Source of the DNA: Segatella oris
GTDB lineage: Bacteria; Bacteroidota; Bacteroidia; Bacteroidales; Bacteroidaceae
Assembly: GCF_900637655.1 (NCBI RefSeq)
Contig: NZ_LR134384.1
Location: forward strand, 62,001-126,000
Direction of reading: 5' to 3'
Length of the DNA stretch: 64,000 nucleotides
Shown here: positions 26,991 to 35,386 of the stretch, piece after piece
Layout of the letters: every line of letters starts with the position of its first letter
Position numbering within the stretch: position 1 is the first letter of the stretch
Translations under genes and position numbers: made by a program
Notes under the pieces: generated by a model
Database searches by the model: none
Told to the model about the DNA's origin: nothing
What the model saw: only the letters and a program-made list of their open reading frames with translations

Positions 26991-27009
26991 ATTCCCATTT
27001 ATGGAAGAG
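26295..27009. repeat. 715-bp direct repeat, copy 2 (hsdS 3' module)
   Basis: Second copy of the hsdS 3' module. Homologous recombination between copies 1 and 2 would remove the Fic gene and the first TRD of hsdS together with one repeat. Confidence 0.9.
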
Positions 27010-27357
27010 TTTGAAAAAATATATAATACTGGATGGAGTAATTGGAAATCTTTTCCAGATCCAAGAAAAGGAGATTATTTAATAGCTCCATTAGGAAGTG
27101 GTGTATATCAGCTCAGAAACAGGAAAAATAATAAGTATGTTTTATTTGGAAGAAGTAAATATTTGGCATATAGAATGACATCGCTACTACCTAAGCCGTT
27201 TGGGGGAGGAACACGTAATAATAAAAATGAACAAATATATATTCTAAACAACCTACAAGATATAGAGTATCGAACAATATCATTTATAGAAAGTAACAAT
27301 GCAAAACGGTTTGAAAGCTATATCAAGTCTGTTGAACAATATCTTTTTAATACATAA
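27001..27357 (+). CDS. Small GIY-YIG-like protein
   Basis: 118 residues. A GxGVYQLRN strand (about 32-42) and LFGRSKYLAYRM with a distal Glu in SFIESNNAKRFE are in the order expected for GIY-YIG nucleases, where Tyr, Arg and Glu residues act. The match is weak, the second YIG is LFG, and function is uncertain. The first nine bases belong to the 715-bp repeat, so the recombination boundary falls exactly at the start of this gene. It is 10 bases after hsdS and 16 bases before the second half hsdS. Confidence 0.45.
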   Translation: MEEFEKIYNTGWSNWKSFPDPRKGDYLIAPLGSGVYQLRNRKNNKYVLFGRSKYLAYRMTSLLPKPFGGGTRNNKNEQIYILNNLQDIEYRTISFIESNNAKRFESYIKSVEQYLFNT

Positions 27358-27373
27358 GTGAGCAGAAGTATTT

Positions 27374-27907
27374 ATGAAATTATATAAGAAACACATATCG
27401 GATTTAGGGAAGGTGATTACTGGTAAAACCCCTCGAACATCTATCTTGGAAAATTATGGAGGGAAGATCCCTTTTCTGACTCCATCGGATAATTTGTCTG
27501 AGAAATTTTCTCCAACGACATCTAAGACTTTAACAAAAATTGGTCTGAATGAGGTAAAAAACTGTTTGCTTCCTGCAAAATCGATATGCGTTAGTTGCAT
27601 AGGTTCTGATTTAGGAAAAGTTGTGCTTACGAAAAAGCCAACTGTGACGAATCAACAATTTAATTCTATTGTACCGAATGAGGAAAATGATGCAGATTTT
27701 ATATACTACTTGATGACTGTTGTTGGCAAGCATTTAAATTACCTTAGTAAGACATCAACGGCAGTACCAATTATTAACAAATCGACCTTTGCAAACTATG
27801 AGATTGAAATTCCCAATATCAAAGAACAAAAGAGAATTGGGAAAATTCTCTCTTCCTTAGATGATAAAATAGAACTCAATCGACGGATAAATGATAATTT
27901 AAATTAA
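27374..27907 (+). CDS. HsdS N-terminal half (truncated at the recombination site)
   Basis: 177 residues: one target-recognition domain (KKHISDLGKVITGKTPRT at the start, then ICVSCIGSDLGKVVL) followed by the conserved helix LDDKIELNRRINDNL, and then a stop after one more codon. The break lies directly after the 18-base core CGGATAAATGATAATTTA (27884-27901). This looks like a specificity gene whose second half has been exchanged away or a 5' donor cassette. Its TRD differs from the first TRD of the full hsdS, so recombination could change the recognised sequence. It may also act as a half-subunit. Confidence 0.8.
   Translation: MKLYKKHISDLGKVITGKTPRTSILENYGGKIPFLTPSDNLSEKFSPTTSKTLTKIGLNEVKNCLLPAKSICVSCIGSDLGKVVLTKKPTVTNQQFNSIVPNEENDADFIYYLMTVVGKHLNYLSKTSTAVPIINKSTFANYEIEIPNIKEQKRIGKILSSLDDKIELNRRINDNLN
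27884..27901 (+). other. Candidate recombination core site 3
   Basis: CGGATAAATGATAATTTA at the end of the truncated hsdS, in the same orientation as sites 1 and 2. Confidence 0.5.
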
Positions 27908-27915
27908 TATTAATT

Positions 27916-28551
27916 ATGCAGTGGACAAGAGAATATATTGCAAAAGAACCAAGTCTTAGGACTTTTGAAACGCATATTTCAACAATAGAAAACAATGTTG
28001 AGATTAATCCTTCTTTGTGCGTTGAAGTAAGTAAAAGTCTAACTGAAGCACTTTGCAAAACAATTCTCACTAATCAAAATACAACATACAAAGATGATAT
28101 TTCATTTAATAGTTTAGTAAAACAGACCTTAGAACATCTTATAAAACAGACTGGAAAAGAAATAGTTGGTCTATCTGAACTATGCCGTAGAATTTCTACT
28201 GTCGCTCAATCAATTGCAGAGATACGAAATAATGCAGGATTTGCTTCACATGGTTTGGATGTTTTGCATCCTCAGATAGACAAATCACTATCCTTACTGA
28301 TATACAAAACAACAGATGTACTCTGTGGGTTCATTTTACATTTTTATTTCAGTTATGCCCACCACGCTAACCAAAGATTAATTTACCAAGATTGTGAGAG
28401 CTTTAATGATTGGTTTGATGAAGAAAATCCATTAGAAGTAGGAGGCGTACACTTATCAGCATCAGAGGCTCTTTACAACTTAGATTATCAAGCTTATAAA
28501 GCTAACTATATAGATTATTTAGAATTTCTTTTAGAAATGAATGAACAATAA
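27916..28551 (+). CDS. Abortive-infection-like (Abi-C type) protein
   Basis: 211 residues, mainly helical. The segment SIAEIRNNAGFASHGLD (about 98-115) resembles the RN(x)G..HG motif of the Abi C-terminal domain family, a fold related to HEPN RNases. It is followed by a helix rich in Ile/Leu and an acidic C terminus. Genes of this kind are often found inside type I RM loci. It lies 8 bases after the half hsdS and 13 bases before hsdR. The nuclease role is inference from the motif. Confidence 0.55.
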   Translation: MQWTREYIAKEPSLRTFETHISTIENNVEINPSLCVEVSKSLTEALCKTILTNQNTTYKDDISFNSLVKQTLEHLIKQTGKEIVGLSELCRRISTVAQSIAEIRNNAGFASHGLDVLHPQIDKSLSLLIYKTTDVLCGFILHFYFSYAHHANQRLIYQDCESFNDWFDEENPLEVGGVHLSASEALYNLDYQAYKANYIDYLEFLLEMNEQ

Positions 28552-28564
28552 AAAATAAAATACA

Positions 28565-31500
28565 ATGCCCTTCACAGAAGATAATTACGAAAAAGCACTG
28601 ATATCCCTCTTTGAGGGAATGGGCTATCAATATTTGTACGGTCCAAATATTGAAAGAGACTACTATGTGCCATATTATGAAGCACAATTAGAAGAAAGTC
28701 TGCAAACTGTTAATCCAAAGAAGCCACATGCAGCTATTCACGAAGCGATTATCAAACTACGCAATATTGATATGGGTAGTTTGGCGCAGCGTAATGAAAC
28801 TTTTACAGACTATTTGCAGCATGGCATAGAAGTTTCTTATTTCAATGGCAAGGAAATGCGCAATGAAATGGTTTATTTGATAGACTTTGAGCATACGGAC
28901 AAAAACACTTTTCAAGTTATCAATCAATGGACATTCATTGAAAATGCAGAGAAACGTGCCGATATCATTGTATTTGTGAATGGTTTACCATTGGTGGTTG
29001 TAGAATTAAAATCACCTTCCCGTGAAGAGACGGACGCTTCAGAGGCATATCTTCAACTCCGCAATTATATGAAAGATATACCATCGTTGTTCTCTTTCAA
29101 CATGTTCTGTGTAATGAGCGATATGGCTCTTTCCAAAGCTGGAACAATTACCAGCAAGGAAGATCGCTATATGGAATGGAAAACAAAAGATGGCAATTAT
29201 GAAAGTACGGAATTTGTCGATTATGATACATTCTTTGAAGGAATATTTCAAAGGGAACGACTCTTAGACATAATTAAGAACTTTATTTGTTTTTCCAAAG
29301 AAGAAAAAGGGAGTGCCAAGATATTAGCAGGGTATCATCAGTATTTTGCAGTGAAGAAAGCCATCGAACGTACCAAACATGCTACAGTAAGTAATGGTAA
29401 AATCGGTGTATTCTGGCATACGCAAGGCAGCGGTAAATCATTGTCAATGGTTTTCTACGCCCACTTGCTGCAACAAGAGTTATCACAGCCCACAATAGTT
29501 GTGATTACCGACCGCAATGATTTGGACGATCAACTTTATACCCAATTCTCTAAATGTAAGGAGTTCTTGCGTCAAACACCAGTGCAAGCCAATAGTCGTG
29601 AGAATCTAAAAGAGCTATTGAGTGGACGAGAAGCTAATGGCATTATCTTCACAACCATGCAGAAATTTGAGGAGTCTGACGAACCTTTGTCAGAGCGAAG
29701 AAATATTATCGTGATGACTGATGAAGCACATAGAGGACAATATGGTTTTGAGGAAAAAGTCGACGCCACTACAGGTAAGGTCTCTATCGGCACGGCAAGA
29801 ATCATTCACAATTCACTACCCAATGCTTCATATATTGGCTTTACTGGTACACCTATCTCTACTAAAGACCGAGATACTGTAGAGGTTTTTGGTGATTATA
29901 TTGATATTTATGACATGACGCAAGCGGTTAATGACGGTGCTACTTGTCCTGTATATTATGAATCGAGAGTTATTAATCTAAATCTTGACGATGCAACCTT
30001 GCAAGCTCTTGATGACGAATATGAACTGTTGGCTGAAGAAGGTGCAACGACAGAACAGATAGAGAAAAGCAAGAAGGAGATGTCGCACTTGGAAGAGATA
30101 CTCGGAGCACCAGCTACCATCGATTCTCTTTGCCAAGACATTCTCAAACACTATGAGGAAAACCGTCAATATGAATTGACAGGTAAGGCAATGATTGTAG
30201 CATATTCGCGCCCCATAGCCATGAGCATTTATCATCGACTGCTGGAGCTTCGCCCAAAATGGACGGATAAAGTAAAAGTTGTCATGACGGGCAGCAACCA
30301 AGACCCAGAAGAATGGCACGACATTATCGGAAACAAGCAGTATAAGAAAGAACTTGCCAAACGATTTAAGGATGACAACGCCCCGATGAAGATTGCTATT
30401 GTGGTTGATATGTGGCTCACAGGCTTCGACGTTCCCTCATTGGCAACTATGTATGTTTACAAACCAATGAGCGGACATAACCTAATGCAAGCCATTGCGC
30501 GAGTGAACCGCGTATTCAATGGCAAAGTGGGTGGATTGGTGGTTGACTATATCGGTATTGCCAAGGCCTTGAAAGAAGCCATGCGTGATTATACGGGGCG
30601 CGACAGAAAGAACTTTGGAAACCCAGATATCAAAGGCATGGCTTTTACAAAATTCAAAGAGAAGTTGGAAGTGTGCCAAGACTTATTTCATGGTTATAAT
30701 TATAGTAAGTTCCACACAGGGACAGATGCTGACCGTGCCAAATTGATCAAAGGTGGTGTAAACTTTATGTTGGCAACCGATAAACAAGAACAGTTACCGC
30801 TCTATATGAAAGAAGCTGCATTGCTGCACAATTCCATCACTCTTTGCCGAAGCCTGTTGAATGAAGAGCAACGCTTCTTAGCTGCATTCTTTGAAACTGT
30901 GCGTACTTTGCTTTCACGAATGACAGGAAAAGGAAAAGTTACGAAGAAAGAAATTAATGCTCGTATCAGTGAATTGCTGAAACAAAGTGTAAAAAGTGAA
31001 GGGGTAATCAATCTTTTCTCTGATGTTAAAGCTGAATTTTCCCTCTTTGATACAGCCTTCTTGGATGAAATTTCTAAGATGAAAGAAAAAAATATAGCTG
31101 TAGAACTGCTTAAAAAGTTATTAGCAGAGAAAGTGGCACTCTATCAAAAGACCAACATCGTGCAGTCAGAGAAATTCTCAGACCTTCTCAACCGTTCTTT
31201 GTCCAACTATCTAAAAGGATTACTCACCAATGAAGAAGTTATCCAAGAACTTTTGCAGTTGGCAAAAGATATTGCCTCAGCTGATTCAGCAGCTAATGAA
31301 CTTGGTCTCACTCCCGAAGAAAAGTCTTTCTACGATGCCTTGACCAAACCGCAAGCAATCCACGACTTCTATAGTAATGAAGAATTGGTAGCTATGACAA
31401 AAGAACTTACTGACTCTCTACGTAAGAACCGCACTATTGATTGGCAAAAGAAAGAGTCAGCCCGTGCCGGTATGCGCAGAATGATTAAACATCTTCTGAA

Positions 31501-31660
31501 AAAATATCATTACCCGCCAGAGGAAGCTGCCAATGCATTAGAAACTGTCATTAAGCAATGCGAGCAGTGGACGGATAATGAACAAGAGAATTATTCAATA
31601 AAATCAACCAAGATATATGAAATTCACGAGGAAGACATACAAATGGTTGCAGAACCATAA
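28565..31660 (+). CDS. hsdR: Type I restriction endonuclease subunit HsdR
   Basis: 1031 residues. The N-terminal HSDR_N nuclease domain has the PD-(D/E)xK residues in VVVELKSP (Glu147-Lys149) with an upstream Asp. The SF2 translocase motor has Walker A TQGSGKS (Lys291), the DEAH box at 386-389, motif III GFTGTPI and the later QAIARVNR motif VI. A helical C-terminal domain binds the methylase. HsdR translocates and cuts DNA lacking the host methylation pattern. It closes the hsd locus and is 13 bases from the TrlF-like gene. Confidence 0.95.
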   Translation: MPFTEDNYEKALISLFEGMGYQYLYGPNIERDYYVPYYEAQLEESLQTVNPKKPHAAIHEAIIKLRNIDMGSLAQRNETFTDYLQHGIEVSYFNGKEMRNEMVYLIDFEHTDKNTFQVINQWTFIENAEKRADIIVFVNGLPLVVVELKSPSREETDASEAYLQLRNYMKDIPSLFSFNMFCVMSDMALSKAGTITSKEDRYMEWKTKDGNYESTEFVDYDTFFEGIFQRERLLDIIKNFICFSKEEKGSAKILAGYHQYFAVKKAIERTKHATVSNGKIGVFWHTQGSGKSLSMVFYAHLLQQELSQPTIVVITDRNDLDDQLYTQFSKCKEFLRQTPVQANSRENLKELLSGREANGIIFTTMQKFEESDEPLSERRNIIVMTDEAHRGQYGFEEKVDATTGKVSIGTARIIHNSLPNASYIGFTGTPISTKDRDTVEVFGDYIDIYDMTQAVNDGATCPVYYESRVINLNLDDATLQALDDEYELLAEEGATTEQIEKSKKEMSHLEEILGAPATIDSLCQDILKHYEENRQYELTGKAMIVAYSRPIAMSIYHRLLELRPKWTDKVKVVMTGSNQDPEEWHDIIGNKQYKKELAKRFKDDNAPMKIAIVVDMWLTGFDVPSLATMYVYKPMSGHNLMQAIARVNRVFNGKVGGLVVDYIGIAKALKEAMRDYTGRDRKNFGNPDIKGMAFTKFKEKLEVCQDLFHGYNYSKFHTGTDADRAKLIKGGVNFMLATDKQEQLPLYMKEAALLHNSITLCRSLLNEEQRFLAAFFETVRTLLSRMTGKGKVTKKEINARISELLKQSVKSEGVINLFSDVKAEFSLFDTAFLDEISKMKEKNIAVELLKKLLAEKVALYQKTNIVQSEKFSDLLNRSLSNYLKGLLTNEEVIQELLQLAKDIASADSAANELGLTPEEKSFYDALTKPQAIHDFYSNEELVAMTKELTDSLRKNRTIDWQKKESARAGMRRMIKHLLKKYHYPPEEAANALETVIKQCEQWTDNEQENYSIKSTKIYEIHEEDIQMVAEP

Positions 31661-31673
31661 AATATAAAATAAT

Positions 31674-34340
31674 ATGAATGCAGGAGCATTATTTTATAAG
31701 GCAGATTTACATATCCACTCTTATGGAGAAGGATCTGGTTCTTTTGATGTAACTGACGCATCAAACACTCCACAAGCTATTGTTGAAACAGCAATAACTA
31801 AAGGATTGAAAATAATAAGTATAACAGATCATAATCAATTCTTGAATAGCCTTTATGCAGTTAATTATGCTAAAGACAAAAACATAGATATATTGGCGAT
31901 TCCAGGAATAGAGGTCAGTACGACTCAAGGACATCTTTTGCTGTATTTTGACACGCCAGATGATTTGCAAAAATTCTATGGCAAACTAACTTTTAACGAC
32001 GATAAATCTCTTTGTTATCAAGGAATAGCAGAATGTTTAAATTTTGCAAACCAATACGGTGGGATTGGTATTCTTGCGCATATTACTCTTGAATCTGGTT
32101 TCGAAAAAACAATAAATCGCTACGGTCCACAGATGGATCAAATATTTAAATGCGAAAATCTTTTAGGATTAGAAATAACGGACAAAAGAGATGTTAATCT
32201 ATTTACAGATCTTGATGATAAGCCAGAACATAAACATTTGCTAGATTTATGGCGCACAACTTTAAATAATCAATTGCATCGTAATTTTGCAAAGTTGATG
32301 TCTTCAGATTCTCATACTCTAGATAAACTAGGAAAAAATGCTGAAGGAGAAAATAGGCTCACTAGAATTAAAATGCCGACATTAACTTTTCGTTCTTTTC
32401 GCCTTGCACTGCTAAGTAGTGAATCTAGAGTTAGATTGGAAGAATGTATACCAGAGCAACATCCCACCATTACACACATAAAAATAGAAGGAGGCCTTTT
32501 AAATGGATTAGATATAGAGTTGAGTCCTAATCTAACCTGTATCATTGGTAGTAGAGGAACTGGAAAATCAACACTTCTTGAATCAATACGAGAGACTTCT
32601 GGTAATTCCTCAAATTCAAAACTTTGTGATTCTGAGGTTTGGGCACAGAATATATTGCTTAGTTATTTTGATGAGACAGGTCAAGCAATTTCTCTACGAA
32701 GAGAAAAGAATGCATCTGTTGTTAATTGTACAGATCCCAATAATGGCGTTGCTCTAATTCCTATAGAAAGTTACGGACAAGGAGATACCGCCAGTACTTT
32801 ACAGCATAGTGATGAAAACCCTAAAGTCATTATAGACTTCCTTGATTCTTTTTTAAACTTGGATTCATTTCATCAACAAGATAATGAGTACATTAATCTA
32901 TTGAGGTCCAACCAAAGTGAAATGAAGAAATTACGTATAAACTTAGCTGCATTACCTGAAGCCAAAAAAGCTTTAATTAACGAACAAAATAAGTTAAAAG
33001 AATTAGAGAAAACCAAAGCAGCGGATATTGTAAAATTTCATAATGCTTTGATACAGGAAAGGGAATTTAGAAAAACTCTAATAGATCAATTAAATAAGCT
33101 TGTTAAAACATATCGTGAGATATTAGGGGATAATTCCTTGTTCAGAGATGTTGCATCTATGGACGATGCTAAGGTCATTGTCGGAAAAGAGTATTTTAAA
33201 AGTGTGAAATCAATTGTAGATGATTTCAGTAAACTTGTTGCTCAAAAATCTACCGAACTAAATAGTGAACTACAGAAAAAAATAGATGAATTAAAGGAGC
33301 AATTGAAATTGTGGGGGGCAAAGGAATCTGAAATTCAGAGTAAAATTGATGCAAAAAAAATAGAACTAACTCAGCAAGGCATCCCATTTGATTTAGGTAA
33401 AATTAATCAAATATCTAAGGATATTGTTGATTATGATAAAAAAGTAAAACGATTAAATGAAGACCAAAAAAAGTTAATCGAATTACAGAGGGAACGTAAG
33501 GAAATACTAGGAAACAGAGAGAATAACAGGAAAGAAATATACAGGTCGCATTTTTCGTTTGCTCAAAAGGTAAACAGAGATTTAAAGTCGTCTATTGATG
33601 ACTTCTCTATTTCTATTAAATATGTAGAATCGCGCTATTCTCCAGAGTTTGAAGAAGTCTTGAAATCTCTAATGGGATGGCGTACTTCTCAAGTTTCTAA
33701 AGCGAAAATTATTGCTTCAAATATTTCTATAAGTGAATTTATCCACGCTGTGAAGGATAAAAATATGGAAATATTTCGTAACATTTTGTATAATGGAGAA
33801 AGGCTATTACAAGACGCAGATATAGAAAATATTTTCTTTAATATATTGGAAGACAATCATTATGAAGATTTAGAGTGTTTGTCATATGATGATCTTCCGC
33901 AAATAATAGTAACAAAATTCATACAGCAAGATGGTGGGGGCAATAAACCTATTATAAAGTCGATCTCTCAGCTTTCTTTAGGGCAGCAACAATCCGTTCT
34001 ATTAGGAATCTTGATGTTGTCAGATAGTAATAAACCTTTATTGACAGATCAGCCTGAAGATAATCTTGATAGTGAATTTATATTTAAAACAATTGTTTCG
34101 AATTTAAGGAAGATTAAAGAACACCGCCAGGTTATAATAGTAACACACAATCCAAATATCGCTGTTCTTGGTGACGCTGAACTCATAATTCCTCTTAGGA
34201 GTACTAGTGTACACTCTATAGTTGATAATGCTGGTTCTGTAGATAATTTAGCTACTATAAATCAATGCTGTCAAATATTAGAAGGGGGAGAATCTGCTTT
34301 TAAGCAGAGAAAAAAATGTTTATGGATTTTAAATATATAA
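31674..34340 (+). CDS. TrlF-like PHP phosphoesterase-ATPase
   Basis: 888 residues. An N-terminal PHP domain (about 8-260) has ADLHIHSYGEGSGS, ITDHNQF, PGIEVSTT and a late SDSHTL, the metal-site motifs of PHP phosphoesterases. A RecF/SMC-type ATPase follows: Walker A GSRGTGKST (Lys298), a long coiled-coil (about 420-660), an ABC-like signature LSLGQQQS (about 766-773) and the Walker B region LLTDQPEDNLD. Proteins of this layout are annotated as TrlF-family ATPases and are frequent in defence islands. It follows hsdR by 13 bases, so it is probably expressed with the RM system. It ends just inside the right att repeat. Confidence 0.85.
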   Translation: MNAGALFYKADLHIHSYGEGSGSFDVTDASNTPQAIVETAITKGLKIISITDHNQFLNSLYAVNYAKDKNIDILAIPGIEVSTTQGHLLLYFDTPDDLQKFYGKLTFNDDKSLCYQGIAECLNFANQYGGIGILAHITLESGFEKTINRYGPQMDQIFKCENLLGLEITDKRDVNLFTDLDDKPEHKHLLDLWRTTLNNQLHRNFAKLMSSDSHTLDKLGKNAEGENRLTRIKMPTLTFRSFRLALLSSESRVRLEECIPEQHPTITHIKIEGGLLNGLDIELSPNLTCIIGSRGTGKSTLLESIRETSGNSSNSKLCDSEVWAQNILLSYFDETGQAISLRREKNASVVNCTDPNNGVALIPIESYGQGDTASTLQHSDENPKVIIDFLDSFLNLDSFHQQDNEYINLLRSNQSEMKKLRINLAALPEAKKALINEQNKLKELEKTKAADIVKFHNALIQEREFRKTLIDQLNKLVKTYREILGDNSLFRDVASMDDAKVIVGKEYFKSVKSIVDDFSKLVAQKSTELNSELQKKIDELKEQLKLWGAKESEIQSKIDAKKIELTQQGIPFDLGKINQISKDIVDYDKKVKRLNEDQKKLIELQRERKEILGNRENNRKEIYRSHFSFAQKVNRDLKSSIDDFSISIKYVESRYSPEFEEVLKSLMGWRTSQVSKAKIIASNISISEFIHAVKDKNMEIFRNILYNGERLLQDADIENIFFNILEDNHYEDLECLSYDDLPQIIVTKFIQQDGGGNKPIIKSISQLSLGQQQSVLLGILMLSDSNKPLLTDQPEDNLDSEFIFKTIVSNLRKIKEHRQVIIVTHNPNIAVLGDAELIIPLRSTSVHSIVDNAGSVDNLATINQCCQILEGGESAFKQRKKCLWILNI

Positions 34341-34461
34341 TGCTGTAAGCTGTAGCTATAGTGATAACATCCAAGATGTTTTCTAATCAATACTACTCAA
34401 ATTGAGGAAACATTTTTGTATCACACAAATGTAAATCATTGATAATCAATACAGAATACAT

Positions 34462-34557
34462 TTGAGGAAGTGAAGTAAAAGTGCTAACAAACGCTAATTA
34501 AAAATAAGTAAATCCCAGTAACATAATAAGTTGCTGGGATTTTTATTTCCTAATAAT
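34462..34557. repeat. Right attachment repeat (attR) of the integrated element
   Basis: Second copy of the 96-base repeat, with TTGAGGAAGTGAAGTAA (the end of dnaK) and the terminator. It is not joined to a dnaK body, as expected for the distal junction. Confidence 0.85.
34514..34547 (+). terminator. dnaK-type terminator, right copy
   Basis: CCCAGTAAC/GTTGCTGGG stem with ATTTTTATTT inside attR. It may also end transcripts leaving the TrlF-like gene. Confidence 0.7.
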
Positions 34558-35318
34558 GACGAGTTTATCAGCACAAATGAGGCTATTACATGAGCCAAGT
34601 TTTACTATAGGCTGTTGCCCAAACCGAAAGGAAAAAGGGAGCATGAGAAACAAAGTAGAAAGAGTTTATATGAAATATAGTATAAATCGGGATGCAGATA
34701 AATTTGTTCTGATATTGACAAGAGCTATGAAATACACTGTATAATTGCAAATAATGAAATATGCATTACGCAGTATTAAAAATATTTACAAATACTTTTA
34801 ACTGGCTTACATATTTGAAAAGAGAGACATCTCTGTTCCAAATAAGTACTGTTTTTTGACGATTTGCAATCCATTGGCTATCAAATCATTACGAGAAATA
34901 AAACAAGAGATAAAGACAAACAAGGCTGAAAAACGATGTAATTTCTATCGAATTACTCTGTAACTTGCCTCAAATTACTACGTGTTTTGACTCAAAAAGG
35001 AGCGCATTATGAATGGAGTTACACGATAAGGAGATGAAAGTGAGGATGTCGAAGCCATAAAAAGACTCCGTATATACGCTAAAAAGAACTTTTAATTTCT
35101 ATTTGGTGGAGGATTGAGATGTTAAAAACCAACCAACAATATTTACAAAAACAAAGAATACATAAAATCTTTTTAGTTTGTTTTATATATGAAACAAATA
35201 CTTTCTATACCAGAAACAGGAGGCCTTTTCCCTATTTCAAGCGACACATTTAACAATTCAATCGCAACATGAAAAAGTGAGTTTTGGGCATAAGATACAG
35301 GAAAAACGTCGCTATTTT

Positions 35319-35349
35319 TTGGACATCTATCAGATTTGTGGTATATTTG
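35319..35349 (+). promoter_or_regulatory. Promoter of the sialic acid operon
   Basis: TTG at 35319-35321, 20-base spacer, TATATTTG at 35342-35349; about 37 bases before the first ATG. Confidence 0.65.
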
Positions 35350-35386
35350 TAGGCAATAACCATCTAATAGGAAACAACAAAGCTCT

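Larger units (their letters stand above)
10481..34557. mobile_element. Integrative mobilizable element in the 3' end of dnaK (about 24 kb)
   Basis: Bounded by 96-bp direct repeats. Inside lie a tyrosine integrase next to attL, a two-HTH regulator, VapE-like and primase replication genes, an iteron-like region, a putative oriT, MobC and a relaxase. There is no type IV secretion system, so it should be mobilised by a helper element, as in NBU-type Bacteroides elements. The cargo is restriction and other defence-like genes. The interior is visibly more AT-rich than the flanking core genes. The exact edges depend on the crossover position. Confidence 0.88.
34341..35386. other. Intergenic region holding the right element boundary
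   Basis: It holds the end of the element with TTGATAATCAA at 34439-34449, attR at 34462-34557, about 750 bases of core-genome spacer and the sialic acid operon promoter at 35319-35349. A 62-codon frame at 34556-34744 lacks protein-like features. Nothing else is recognised. Confidence 0.6.

Noticed and set aside
24195..27907. Classical inversion shufflon of hsdS
   Set aside because: All specificity segments are on the plus strand and no inverted copy of the 18-base core was seen in the locus.
34556..34744. 62-codon frame just after attR
   Set aside because: Starts inside the repeat edge, has no domain, no upstream signals and no protein-like pattern.
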